Of a stretch of DNA of 64,000 bases, positions 54,702-63,850 are shown in pieces. The notes beneath the pieces are model-generated. The model saw only the letters and a program-made list of their open reading frames with translations. It was not told the origin of the DNA and ran no database searches. The stretch lies in the NCBI RefSeq assembly GCF_023618015.1, contig NZ_JAJKBJ010000001.1, positions 124,001 through 188,000 on the forward strand. Reading direction: 5' to 3'. This DNA is from Legionella maioricensis (lineage in GTDB: Bacteria > Pseudomonadota > Gammaproteobacteria > Legionellales > Legionellaceae). The position numbers and the translations under genes are program-made. The stretch's first letter is position 1; each line of letters opens with the position of its first letter.

Positions 54702-55256
54702 TTAAATCTTATGGCCTGGCTGAATGAATAAGCTGTACCCTGCTTGGGGAGTCGTCATCCCGAATGAAGTGAGGGCTCTCCGTATATGGGTGCAGTGCTT
54801 AGGTTAGGAGATCTCTCACTTCGTTCGAGATGACGTGATGCGTTCGTGGTGACGTGAATGTGTTCAAGATGGCGTGATGCGTTCGTGGTGACGTGATGTG
54901 TTCGAGATGGCGTGATGTGTTCGAGATGGCGTGGTGTGTTCGAGATGGCGTGATGTGTTCGAGATTGCGTGATGTGTTCGAGATGGCGTGATGCGTTCGA
55001 GATGGCGTGATGCGTTCGAGATGGCGTGATGCGTTCGAGATGGCGTGATGCGTTCAAGATGGCGTGATGCGTTCGAGATGGCGTGATGCGTTCGAGATGG
55101 CGTGATGCGTTCGAGATGACGTGATGCGTTCGAGATGGCGTGATGTGTTCGAGATGGCGTGATGCGTTGCTGATGAGGTGAGGCGTTTGGTGCTGTTTCG
55201 TTTGGTTGATTGCTGAGCTTTCCAGCCCAGCACAGGTATTATAAATAATAAAAAAG
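54702..55256. other. Intergenic region with a minisatellite
   Basis: From 54702 to about 54824 a dispersed-repeat-like sequence (GTCATCCCGAATGAAGTGAG, then CTCACTTCGTTCGAGATGAC) reads as a hairpin element. A 19-bp tandem array then fills 54825-55165. The remainder to 55256 is the downstream side of the DUF4239 gene. Confidence 0.7.
54825..55165. repeat. 19-bp tandem repeat array (about 18 units)
   Basis: The unit is GCGTGATGCGTTCGAGATG with variants (TGTTCG, TTCAAG, TTCGTGG). It seems to have grown from the CGTTCGAGATGAC end of the adjacent dispersed repeat. A minus-strand open frame across it encodes 19-residue repeats only because 19 is coprime to three; it is not treated as a gene. Confidence 0.9.
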
Positions 55257-56039
55257 TTATTTTTTCGGAATAAAGCTATAAGTAAGCTCCTTTTTATTCA
55301 CGGATATATATCCTGAAAATGGATAACTCAAAGCAACAATTGCTGTGATAAAGAAACTAATTACCAACACCAGCAAAATATGCGTATACAATTGCAGTAG
55401 ACTTCGACGCAAAATAAGAGAATTCAGCAGGATAATGACACAGGCAACCACAAAAACAAAAAGGTACCAAGCAGTAGGGATTGAACTTTCCAGCATGCTT
55501 AAACGATGATTACGCTTTTCCACAACTCCATTTAAAGCACTGGCCATGTTGCGATAAAAAGTCTGAGCCACAACGGTTTCAGGTGAAAAGCTTTGCAAAA
55601 GCACATACATATCCCCCAAAGTTTTAGTCACTTGAGGAGAGTCTTCGCCGACGGCCATAGCGGGCCATTCAAGTTCAGTCACTTCATTGGCATACTGTTC
55701 CACAATATTCTGTATCTTTTGGGCAGCAGCAGGAGGCAAGGCACGGCTACTTTCCCAGATAATGCTCAATTTGCTGCCTTCATCCACAGCAATCTGCATA
55801 GCAGTTTGAAAATTTCCCCATACCAGAAATAAAATAAATCCTAAGATAATGCTATAAGCCCCATTTATTGTACCCAACGAAATGCTGGCCACCTCATCAA
55901 GATGGTCGCTTCTTCCCCTCTTTACATCCAATACTTTAGTAGCAATAAAGTAGGTAACCAACGCAAAGCTTATGTAAATTATTGATACGACTAAATAAAA
56001 TACAGTCGGATGTAATGAGTGAACAATAGTACGAAACAT
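55257..56039 (-). CDS. DUF4239 (bestrophin-like) membrane protein
   Basis: A 260-residue inner-membrane protein with helices at about 10-35, 55-78, 190-210 and 215-240. The pattern of GTINGAYSIILGFILFLVWG followed by a helical extramembrane segment with EGSKLSIIWESSRALP is typical of the DUF4239 family, which has been compared with bestrophin-like channels. Function unproven. Monocistronic. Confidence 0.78.
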   Translation of the reverse strand: MFRTIVHSLHPTVFYLVVSIIYISFALVTYFIATKVLDVKRGRSDHLDEVASISLGTINGAYSIILGFILFLVWGNFQTAMQIAVDEGSKLSIIWESSRALPPAAAQKIQNIVEQYANEVTELEWPAMAVGEDSPQVTKTLGDMYVLLQSFSPETVVAQTFYRNMASALNGVVEKRNHRLSMLESSIPTAWYLFVFVVACVIILLNSLILRRSLLQLYTHILLVLVISFFITAIVALSYPFSGYISVNKKELTYSFIPKK

Positions 56040-56146
56040 TTTTTTCAGTTCCTTTGAGTTGGCGTTAGCTTAATAAAAATCCCCACCTGCCGCGACTTGA
56101 TCGCGACATCTGGAAATACCATTGTCATTAGTACTCTTTTAACTAA

Positions 56147-57748
56147 TCACGCAATCAAATTGGCCTCGCTATTAAAGAAGCCATTTAATGTTTTTTTATC
56201 AACTTTATAACTGCAAAGAGCAATATAGTGATCTGGACGAATCAAATAAAACCCCGAATCCTCCATCTTATAGCGATTATGAAGAGCGAACTGCTCATCA
56301 ATAATGGTATTTTTTATATCAGCCATCCGGGTAAAACTAACGATAGATACCTTAACGGTATCTGAATAGGTCTGCTCTATCCATTGCATAATATCCAGGA
56401 ACTTGGCTAATTGAACATCATTGATATTATGGCCTGTAAAGAGTAATAAATTATATTGTGTATTTCGCAGGTAATCATAAAAACGCTCAGATGCCTTATT
56501 GATAACAACATCAGGAGCTCTTTCTCCAGGCTTAGGTGCTGTATGGCCTTTAATATCAGTATGATAATGAATGATGGGGCTATCCTCATAATGGATCGAT
56601 AACTGAGTAAGCTGCATGCCGAATTTATCCTGAAGAAAATCACTCTGGCCAATAATATTCTTAGTCACCACTTCACGCAGTTTAATCAATAGTGGATTTT
56701 CAAGAAACGCAGCTTTGGTAATGCTTTCCGTTTTATTTACTATCTCCTCTATGACAGGAAGTCGTTCAATCCCATAACTATCCAATAACTCGGGTTTCGC
56801 TTTTCCTTTAATTACAAATGACAGCTTCCATGCCAGATTATAAATGTCCTGCAAACCCGTATTCATCCCCTGTGCGCCAGCTGGAGAATGTACATGAGCA
56901 GCATCACCTCCGATAAACACAGACCCATCACGCATCTTATCTGCAATTTTACTATGTATCCAAAAAGCTGATGACCACAATACCGAGGTTACTATAAATT
57001 TATTGCCACAACGGCGCTCAACAATTTGCTTCACCTCATCATCGGTAAATTCTTTTTTTACTTCTGAACCTTCAGCTGTCGCTACAATACGATAAATTTC
57101 TTTCCCAAGAGGGAAAAGAGCAAGCATATTCTTTTTACCCAGAAAAGCATCCGCCTCATCATCGATGGGCCCTGATAATTGCACATCCGCCACCAAATAT
57201 TCATGAGGAATATCATCTCCGACAAATGAAATTTGAGATTTTTCACGCACAATGCTATGAATCCCATCACAACCAATCAGCCAATCACTTTCAATTGTTT
57301 CCGTATGCCCATCAGCATGCTTGACTGTTGCTATTACCTTTCCCTTTACCTGTTTAAAATCAATTAACTCAACTTGCCATTCAACATGGCCCTTAAATTC
57401 TTCCAATCGTTCATTTAGAATTTTTTCTGTTTCACTCTGAGCCAGTAGCAAGGAAAATTGGTAGAAAGAATCAATATTATCAAAAGGAATACGTGCCATT
57501 AACTCATCTTCTGAGTACAAGCGAAAAGCACTCCAACGCTGCCCTGCGTTAAGAAAACGATCGACAATCCCTATATGATGAAAGATTTCGAGGGTTCTGG
57601 TATGAATACCCGCTGCATTAGTTGTCTGAGTACGTCCTTTTTTTCTATCAATAATTCGATAAGAAACCCCATAACGAGCCAATTCACAAGCCATCATTAA
57701 TCCTGAAGGGCCGGCTCCTGCAATCAATACAGAGGGATGCTGTGCCAT
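56147..57748 (-). CDS. FAD-dependent aromatic monooxygenase (PheA/TfdB-like)
   Basis: A 533-residue flavoprotein. The Rossmann GAGPSGLMMACELARYG near residue 11, WLIGCDGIHSIVRE near 160 and GGDAAHVHSPAGAQGMNTG near 285 are the class A hydroxylase motifs; the C-terminal 150 residues form a thioredoxin-like domain as in phenol hydroxylases. It would hydroxylate an aromatic substrate with NAD(P)H and oxygen. The substrate is unknown and there is no catabolic operon around it. Confidence 0.88.
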   Translation of the reverse strand: MAQHPSVLIAGAGPSGLMMACELARYGVSYRIIDRKKGRTQTTNAAGIHTRTLEIFHHIGIVDRFLNAGQRWSAFRLYSEDELMARIPFDNIDSFYQFSLLLAQSETEKILNERLEEFKGHVEWQVELIDFKQVKGKVIATVKHADGHTETIESDWLIGCDGIHSIVREKSQISFVGDDIPHEYLVADVQLSGPIDDEADAFLGKKNMLALFPLGKEIYRIVATAEGSEVKKEFTDDEVKQIVERRCGNKFIVTSVLWSSAFWIHSKIADKMRDGSVFIGGDAAHVHSPAGAQGMNTGLQDIYNLAWKLSFVIKGKAKPELLDSYGIERLPVIEEIVNKTESITKAAFLENPLLIKLREVVTKNIIGQSDFLQDKFGMQLTQLSIHYEDSPIIHYHTDIKGHTAPKPGERAPDVVINKASERFYDYLRNTQYNLLLFTGHNINDVQLAKFLDIMQWIEQTYSDTVKVSIVSFTRMADIKNTIIDEQFALHNRYKMEDSGFYLIRPDHYIALCSYKVDKKTLNGFFNSEANLIA

Positions 57749-57863
57749 AATTAAAATCCTTATTAAATTTAGTTAATAGAATTTAGCATAGCTGATGAAC
57801 AGCTTACCAGTATCGAAATATACTCGACCCCACTTTCTCTTAAGGGTTAATAAAGGTTAAATT

Positions 57864-58775
57864 TCAAACAGGATAAAAAAAAGTGACTTCATGTTTATTA
57901 TAAAACATGTTCAGAATGCGTGAGTTGGGAATTGATTGAAATTGTTTGATGGTAGCCAAATCAATTTTGCCCTGCAATTTTATAGTAAAAATCATTTGCT
58001 TTGCATTGCCTGATTCTATCCATTTCATAATGAGAGAGTAGGCTCTATCGGGGTAGCAAGCAACATCAGATAATACCCAATCATAACTTTGTTCCAGTTT
58101 GGATGGCTCTATAGCAAAAGCGCTTTGTTTTAAATAATTAACGTGTGGAAGTTTTGCAATTTTTTCATCCAACGGAGCCTTATCAACCGAGGTCACACTT
58201 GCCCCTAATGATTGCATGACATAAGTCCACCCCCCAGGCGATGCGCCTAAATCTAAAACGGAGTCTCCCGATTCAGGATATTTTTCTAAAAGAAAAAGTG
58301 CTTCCCATAATTTCAAGTACGCGCGATTAGGAGGATTTATTTTATCTTCAATAAAAAAGCAGTGCCCTTGCGGCCATTTTTTTAAACGCTTGGTGCTGTA
58401 CAACAACGTATTATTATCCAGGAGACAAAAACCACCGATAGAAGGGGGAATTTCTGTTTCAAGAGGAAAGTGGCGCTGAAGTGACGGGCACTTGCGTAAT
58501 TGTCCTTCAATTAATCGTGATCTTCTTATTTGACTGACAGGATGCAAATACCAGAACTTTCCCGCCTGACGAAGAATTTTGACCGCTTCAGAAATGGATT
58601 GAAAAGTTACAATTTGTGGTTCAAGCCATATGTCTAAAGCAAAACACACATTGGTTTTCAGTCGGGAAGAAAAAACCATATCTTCAATAACCTGAGAAAA
58701 TTCGCCTAACTCCTCGCAGAGCTCAGGAAGAAATTCCGGTTTGGTTACATAAATTGCAGCAAGTTTCTTTTGCAT
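57864..58775 (-). CDS. RlmM-like 23S rRNA 2'-O-methyltransferase
   Basis: A 303-residue FtsJ/RrmJ-fold methyltransferase. The SAM site is VLDLGASPGGWTYVMQSLGA near residue 172, followed by SVDKAPLDEK, the catalytic Asp in WVLSDVACYPD near 235 and Lys in FTIKLQGK near 265, giving the K-D-K-E pattern. Similar in order to E. coli RlmM (366 residues), which modifies C2498, but its N-terminal part is shorter, so the THUMP-like region may be reduced. Target rRNA position is inferred. Confidence 0.75.
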   Translation of the reverse strand: MQKKLAAIYVTKPEFLPELCEELGEFSQVIEDMVFSSRLKTNVCFALDIWLEPQIVTFQSISEAVKILRQAGKFWYLHPVSQIRRSRLIEGQLRKCPSLQRHFPLETEIPPSIGGFCLLDNNTLLYSTKRLKKWPQGHCFFIEDKINPPNRAYLKLWEALFLLEKYPESGDSVLDLGASPGGWTYVMQSLGASVTSVDKAPLDEKIAKLPHVNYLKQSAFAIEPSKLEQSYDWVLSDVACYPDRAYSLIMKWIESGNAKQMIFTIKLQGKIDLATIKQFQSIPNSRILNMFYNKHEVTFFYPV

Positions 58776-58875
58776 AAATGGAATCTAAATAAACTATTAC
58801 ATCAGGTTAATGGTTATTTTTGTGAAAGTATATTTATTAAATAAACAATAAAACAGACGCAATATATCAAAACTT

Positions 58876-59028
58876 ATGAAAAACCCCTATTTCTTTTTAA
58901 TTCCACCTGCTCGGGCACCGCCATTAACTGAAGAAACGGTATCCAAAATGTGGCTCATACTTATTTCAGGAGATCCTCGTCGCACACGCCTCATGATGAC
59001 AGAAAGTCGCTTAGGTCAATGGCAATGA
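58876..59028 (+). CDS. Possible small protein (50 residues)
   Basis: An open frame reading MKNPYFFLIPPARAPPLTEE then TVSKMWLILISGDPRRTRLM and ending RLGQWQ. No clear ribosome site and no known family; basic and Pro-rich. It fills most of the gap between the divergent rlmM-like and DUF2490 genes; nothing else is seen in 58776-59134. Confidence 0.35.
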   Translation: MKNPYFFLIPPARAPPLTEETVSKMWLILISGDPRRTRLMMTESRLGQWQ

Positions 59029-59134
59029 ACCTGAACGGGGATGGCGCAGTTTGTAAATATTTTCCATATTTCTTAGTGAACTCTTGATATTTTAACTGTT
59101 GAATATAAACTGTTTATTTTGCATCTATGAATCT

Positions 59135-59830
59135 ATGGCCAATCAAATACTTTCCCGCCTTGTAAAAATAACGCTTGTTTTTTTTCTTTCCTTTGGCATA
59201 AGTCCCGCCAATAGTGGAGCGTCTTATACTAAAGGATGGACAGTAGCCACTATGACTGGCCCATTAACGAATAGTTCCGCTTTTAAATACTACTTGGAAC
59301 CTCAATTACGTCTGATTGACGATAATTATTTTTTTCACCAATTCCTTTTACTTGGAGGACTTGGTTACCAATTTAATGACAATATAGCCCTGTACGCAGG
59401 TCCAGGCTGGATCGTAACCAAAACCCCGGCTAGCGTGATGGTCCATGAAAACCGATATTGGGAACAACTCAATTGGCGTATATTAAAAAAACCTGGTTAT
59501 AATATTAACAGTCGTACACGTTTAGAGGAAAGAGAAAATGTGGATGAGTCTCGAATGGCTATTCGTTTACGTCAAAGAATGTGGTTAAGAATCCCTTTTA
59601 AAATCGAAAGTAAATACTCCTTTTCTCTTTATGATGAAGTTTTTTTTAATCTAAACCATCCCGAATGGGTTTCTCCCTATCTCTTTGAACAAAATCGTGC
59701 ATTCGTTGGAGTTGCTGCACAGTTATCCAAATCGATTCTTATAGATATAGGTTATTTAAATCAGTATCTGCGCTCCACCACTCAAGAGAGAGATAATGTT
59801 TTAATCTTGAGTTTTACGATAAGCAACTGA
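59135..59830 (+). CDS. DUF2490 outer-membrane-type protein
   Basis: A 231-residue exported protein. The Met at 59135 opens MANQILSRLVKITLVFFLSF, a signal peptide ending near ANSGA. The mature part alternates hydrophobic and polar residues (YYLEPQLRLIDDNYFFHQF, YAGPGWIVTKTP, RTRLEERENVDESRMAIRLR) as in the DUF2490 family of small beta-barrel proteins. Role unknown. A terminator follows the stop. Confidence 0.8.
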   Translation: MANQILSRLVKITLVFFLSFGISPANSGASYTKGWTVATMTGPLTNSSAFKYYLEPQLRLIDDNYFFHQFLLLGGLGYQFNDNIALYAGPGWIVTKTPASVMVHENRYWEQLNWRILKKPGYNINSRTRLEERENVDESRMAIRLRQRMWLRIPFKIESKYSFSLYDEVFFNLNHPEWVSPYLFEQNRAFVGVAAQLSKSILIDIGYLNQYLRSTTQERDNVLILSFTISN

Positions 59831-59837
59831 TGTATGC

Positions 59838-59854
59838 CCCTCACTCTTTGAGGG
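59838..59854 (+). terminator. Intrinsic terminator
   Basis: CCCTCA, loop CTCTT, TGAGGG, then TCTGTTTTA, between the convergent DUF2490 and SDR genes. Confidence 0.65.
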
Positions 59855-59868
59855 TCTGTTTTAATGTA

Positions 59869-60618
59869 TTATCGTACACCGCCCGATACATGCAAGGTTT
59901 CACCAGTAATATATGACGCTTCACTTGAGGCAAAAAACAGTACAGCAGAAGCAATCTCTTTAACGGTCCCCACCCTCCCCATAGGAATAATAGATATAAA
60001 CCCATCATGCATCTCACCTTCATTCATACCTGCTGCTTTTAAGCCTTCAGTTACAATCATTCCTGGATTAATCGCATTTACTCTGATTTTTTTTGCCACA
60101 AGCTCTTTGGACAAAACGCTGGTAATTGCATCTACTGAAGCCTTAGTCGCGGAGTATACTGCGGAATTGAGGGGAGTAAGAGTTGATGCGGCAGAACTAA
60201 TATTTATAATGCAGCCCCCATCGGAATGAAAATGACGAACCGCGGCTTGGGATACCAAAAGAAGTCCCAGCACGTTTAAGTTAAACTGTTTATGAAAATG
60301 CTCAGGAGTTATAGCATCAAGGGGGGAAAATTCATAAATACCAGCATTGTTCACCAGTATATTAATAGGACCGAAGGCATTTTTCGTTTCTGAAATCAGG
60401 TTTTCAATGTCTTGAGGATCGGTAAGATTTGCTTTAATCGCAATCGCCTTCCCCCCCTGCTTAATAATTTCAGTAACGACGCGATCTGCGTCCTCTTTAC
60501 TGGAACTGTAATTAACGGCTACTGACGCCCCTTCTTCGGCAAGTCGAGTAGCAATTTCAGCCCCAATTCCTTTCGATGCGCCCGTAACAAGGGCAACGTT
60601 ACCAGCTAGTTTTTTCAT
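59869..60618 (-). CDS. Short-chain dehydrogenase/reductase (FabG-like)
   Basis: A 249-residue Rossmann oxidoreductase: TGASKGIGAEIATRL near 12, NNAGIYEFSPLDA near 90, catalytic Ser in CIINISSAAS near 138 and Tyr-x3-Lys in YSATKASVDAI near 152, and a SGGVR end as in 3-oxoacyl reductases. Two ATGs lie together; AAGGA is better spaced from the second (60618). It is not in a fatty-acid operon, so the substrate is open. Confidence 0.9.
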   Translation of the reverse strand: MKKLAGNVALVTGASKGIGAEIATRLAEEGASVAVNYSSSKEDADRVVTEIIKQGGKAIAIKANLTDPQDIENLISETKNAFGPINILVNNAGIYEFSPLDAITPEHFHKQFNLNVLGLLLVSQAAVRHFHSDGGCIINISSAASTLTPLNSAVYSATKASVDAITSVLSKELVAKKIRVNAINPGMIVTEGLKAAGMNEGEMHDGFISIIPMGRVGTVKEIASAVLFFASSEASYITGETLHVSGGVR

Positions 60619-60686
60619 CATCTATCCTTAGAGTTCTAAGTACTTAATTATAGTTCTTAAATACAAAAATGATGATTTTAAAAAAA

Positions 60687-60901
60687 CTATCTTTTAATAT
60701 CATTCATATTTAACCGCATCCGGTAATGTGGGACAGGATGCCAGGACGCGATAAACTCACCAACAATAGTAAAACCTGCTTTTTTATAAACATGTACTGC
60801 GCGAGCCATTCACTAATATGTTGTTGAGCAATCCATTCATGGACTAGCCGTTGCTGCGATTTATCAACGGGCTTGAAAGAAAAGCGAGAAGTAGTTTTCA
60901 T
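60687..60901 (-). pseudogene. GNAT (AAC(6')-like) acetyltransferase with internal deletion
   Basis: The 5' part reads RFSFKPVDKSQQRLVHEWIA then QQHISEW, the start of an aminoglycoside-6'-acetyltransferase-like GNAT protein. In another frame the 3' part reads ARAVHVYKKAGFTIVGEF then ASWHPVPHYRMRL, the C-terminal motif of the same family. The junction joins them with a frameshift and about 90-100 residues are missing, so the acetyl-CoA site is lost and the gene is dead. Confidence 0.75.
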
Positions 60902-61087
60902 AGAGTCCTCTGTTTAGAGATTCAATTTTAAAGCCCGAAGTTATAAATGCAAGCGAGAACATGTCTTTTTAAAAGATACTTGGCCTGTATTCTGTTTTCA
61001 ATTAATAAGATGGTGTACTGAATAAAAAGCAACGTTATTAAGATGAAATCTGTTGTTCAACAGCCCTTAATTTTTCCTAAAACTCCC

Positions 61088-61115
61088 CTTGAAATTTTAT
61101 ATTTGAATCCTAATA
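61088..61115 (+). promoter_or_regulatory. Possible heat-shock sigma-32 promoter
   Basis: CTTGAAA, 13 bases, TCCTAATA, 36 bases before the small heat-shock gene. The -35 matches the sigma-32 consensus fully; the -10 (CCCCATNT) only partly. Confidence 0.45.
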
Positions 61116-61150
61116 TATACATTACACCTAATAATTTATAAGGAGTTTAT

Positions 61151-61591
61151 ATGAATGGCTTACGTCGTAATTATTTTCCGATTTATAAAGATTTTGGTTC
61201 ATTACTTGATAACTTTTTAAGCACTCAAACCGATGATGCAACTTTTGGCGACTTGAGTAAATGGGCACCTGCCGTAGATATTAAAGAAGAAAAAAAGAGA
61301 TTTCTTGTCATTGCGGATTTGCCCGGTGTTGAAAAGGACGATATTCACATCTCCCTGGAAAATAACATTCTGACCCTTCAAGGATCACGCTCTTATGAAA
61401 AACGCGATACCCAGGAAGGCTATAGCAGAATTGAGCGTTCACTGGGACAATTTCATCGCCAATTTACGCTTCCTCAAACCGTGGAAGAAAGTAAAATAAG
61501 TGCAAAATATAAAAATGGAATTTTAGAAATATCTATTCCTAAAAAAGAACAAGCTTTAGAAAAACGCATCGAAGTTAAGATAGAAGAATAA
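61151..61591 (+). CDS. Small heat-shock protein, Hsp20/alpha-crystallin family
   Basis: A 146-residue holding chaperone. The alpha-crystallin domain spans about 38-135: WAPAVDIKEEKKRFLVIADLPGV is split by strand turns, and the C-terminal GILEISIPKKE carries the I-x-I-type tail. It keeps unfolding proteins soluble under stress. An AAGGAG lies about seven bases before the ATG, and a sigma-32-like promoter is upstream. Monocistronic, with a shared terminator. Confidence 0.92.
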   Translation: MNGLRRNYFPIYKDFGSLLDNFLSTQTDDATFGDLSKWAPAVDIKEEKKRFLVIADLPGVEKDDIHISLENNILTLQGSRSYEKRDTQEGYSRIERSLGQFHRQFTLPQTVEESKISAKYKNGILEISIPKKEQALEKRIEVKIEE

Positions 61592-61598
61592 TCAGGAC

Positions 61599-61622
61599 GG
61601 GGAAGGATTAATATCCTTTCCC
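61599..61622. terminator. Bidirectional terminator
   Basis: GGGGAAGGAT, loop TAAT, ATCCTTTCCC, between the convergent heat-shock and inverse autotransporter genes. Confidence 0.7.
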
Positions 61623-61665
61623 GCTTATTGCACATATTTTGCATGGGTTACCTAACAATCGCCCC

Positions 61666-63726
61666 TTAATTACTAAACTCAATTTCTGTGGTGGTACTAT
61701 TTATATCTCCTTGCTGAGAAGCATGAACACTTATCGGTGAGCGAAGAAAAAGAGGGTTGGCATTATTAACAATAACCCCTTCTGCAATAATTTGATTATT
61801 TTCTCCGTCAGTGCTGGCTGCATTTACCTTGAAATTAGAGAGTAGTGTCACTCCTCCTGGACCACTTATAAGATATCCCCGTCCTAATATAGTGTTATTC
61901 AAACCATTATTATTTATTGCGTTTACAGAAATATCATTTTCTACTAAGCGCATGTTTCGAGCATCGTTATTAAAAATACCTTGAGCCAGGATAGTGCTGT
62001 TTGTACCTCCACTGGCATTGGCTGTAACATTTACGATACTAGAAGACAACTCGATGGCTCCCTGAGCACTAATAAGAATACCTTGGGCCATTGTAGTTAC
62101 ATTGCTTCCATTACTTGTATTTAAAGCATTCACACTTACTGTTGAATTAGTAACGACTACATCTGCACGATCCGCAATAATTCCCTGTGCTGACAATGAA
62201 TTGGCTGTTCTCTGAGTCGCGTCAACAATAATATTATTATTAATTAAGTTAATATTAGTAGAATTTTGAATAAGAACTCCTGTTGAGTTCGTATCAAAAG
62301 GATCTGAATTATCGAGAAAGGCATTCAATAAGCTGTTTTGAATGGTGACGTTGCTTGCCCCTTCAATATTCACTGCGGACTGAAATTTTTGGGAAGTGCT
62401 ATTACCACCAACAGTTGAATTGGTTATCTTGATGTTGGATCCTGAAATAACCAAGCCAACCGGGTTGTGCCCCTCATCATTTAATACTCGAACAAAATCA
62501 AAAGTGTTATTGCCGGTAAGAATAAGACTTCCTTTAATATCCCGTAAAAAACCGGAGGTAAAATCACTACTTCGTCCATAAACCGCCTGTCCTTCATTTA
62601 AATTCAGATTGGAAGCGGGTACGAAAGCAAGATGTGGAGCGAAGGGCATACCGGTGAGATTAGCATAAGTCCCATTGCCAAGATAGAAATTGGCATTGGG
62701 TGAGAAGCCATTAATGGCATCGACCGTTGGCTGATTAAACGAAGTATCAAGACAGTTATTTTCAAAGGTACAATTACTAAAACCATTGGCCGCAACAAAG
62801 GGAGAACCGATACTGCTAAAAAACCAAATGTTGTCCCTGGTCAATACGGGAATACCAGTATTGATAAAAGCCTGCTGGCTGGGAATACCCGAACCGGTAT
62901 CCCAGGTACCCAAATGCCTTGGAATGGGGTCTAACAGGCGATTATGGATATCCGCTTGTTCACTTTTTTCCACCCCACCCATGGTGAATCGAACAGTAAA
63001 TAAGGTCGTGTTTTTTTGTACTCGATCATAACTGTCGCGAACTGAAACGGTAAAATGCTTATTAAGAGGCAATTCCACCCCACCAATAACCCCATTAATA
63101 TCCTGTGCCTGTTGAAAAGAAAAATGATAACCGCCAGTGAATAAACGGATATTCCTGGTTTCTGGCAGAGTGAATCCCACCTCACCATCTAAACCGTTTC
63201 CCACTTCATCCACCAGATTCACTAAATTGTCGAACTGATTATGGCCTGCAAAACTGACGTATTGGGTTATGCCCACCTCAGAGCCTATAAACGTACCTTG
63301 GACTTTTTGTTTCGATGTGGGGAAGTAGCCATTCAAATGCACGTCCCAACGATTGGTCATGTACTCCAATCCTGGATTAAGAACAAAAAAACGAGAGCCC
63401 TCTGCAATTCGGTTAAAATCAGCAAAGACATAGGCCCCCCAGAGGTAATTCCCCGGAATACTACGATATCCTCCGCCAATACTCCCCAAAGAACCGTTAT
63501 CACCACCTATTTTACCCAAACCGTCAACATGAAAAATACTGTCTTGATTTCCGTAAAGTGGCAACATGGCATCAGCTTCGCCAATCGTTCTATTACCGAC
63601 AAAGCCTTCCCCTGAAACACGAGGAACAAAAGGCAATCGAACAGGATTAAACTCAGCATGTACTGCCGCACTGGCAAGTAGAATGGAAAGGGATAAAAAA
63701 GACAGCTTCGTAGCCAGGCAACTCAT
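61666..63726 (-). CDS. Inverse-autotransporter beta-barrel protein with beta-helix-like passenger
   Basis: A 686-residue exported protein with a signal peptide (MSCLATKLSFLSLSILLASA). Residues about 45-255 follow the intimin/invasin barrel: YGNQDSIFHVDGLGKIGGDN, GGGYRSIPGNYLWGAYVFAD, LNPGLEYMTNRWDVHLNGYF and GEVGFTLPETRNIRLFTGGY. Residues about 340-660 are Asn/Ser-rich repeats (INNNI, TNSTVSVNALNTSNGSNVTT, RLVENDISVNAINNNG) that suggest a right-handed parallel beta helix. AAGGGA precedes the ATG. It probably displays the helix on the cell surface, for adhesion or polymer binding. Confidence 0.85.
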   Translation of the reverse strand: MSCLATKLSFLSLSILLASAAVHAEFNPVRLPFVPRVSGEGFVGNRTIGEADAMLPLYGNQDSIFHVDGLGKIGGDNGSLGSIGGGYRSIPGNYLWGAYVFADFNRIAEGSRFFVLNPGLEYMTNRWDVHLNGYFPTSKQKVQGTFIGSEVGITQYVSFAGHNQFDNLVNLVDEVGNGLDGEVGFTLPETRNIRLFTGGYHFSFQQAQDINGVIGGVELPLNKHFTVSVRDSYDRVQKNTTLFTVRFTMGGVEKSEQADIHNRLLDPIPRHLGTWDTGSGIPSQQAFINTGIPVLTRDNIWFFSSIGSPFVAANGFSNCTFENNCLDTSFNQPTVDAINGFSPNANFYLGNGTYANLTGMPFAPHLAFVPASNLNLNEGQAVYGRSSDFTSGFLRDIKGSLILTGNNTFDFVRVLNDEGHNPVGLVISGSNIKITNSTVGGNSTSQKFQSAVNIEGASNVTIQNSLLNAFLDNSDPFDTNSTGVLIQNSTNINLINNNIIVDATQRTANSLSAQGIIADRADVVVTNSTVSVNALNTSNGSNVTTMAQGILISAQGAIELSSSIVNVTANASGGTNSTILAQGIFNNDARNMRLVENDISVNAINNNGLNNTILGRGYLISGPGGVTLLSNFKVNAASTDGENNQIIAEGVIVNNANPLFLRSPISVHASQQGDINSTTTEIEFSN

Positions 63727-63850
63727 GAAATTCCCTTTTCATAAATCTAAAAAATAAAAATATAAGGGATTTGAATAGCTTAAGCAACCTTCATTTGTAG
63801 CCTGAGTCAAAAGCCTGCACTTTCACTCAGACTAGTCCAGCAATTGATAA

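Noticed and set aside
54755-55057. Minus-strand open frame with 19-residue His/Arg-rich repeats
   Set aside because: It is the translation of the 19-bp minisatellite, which by its length cycles through all frames without stops. No ribosome site and no unique sequence.
54825-55165. CRISPR array
   Set aside because: The 19-bp units are head to tail with no spacers and there are no cas genes.
62396-63615. Plus-strand frames opposite the autotransporter gene
   Set aside because: They are antisense shadows of a long gene with signal peptide and barrel motifs.
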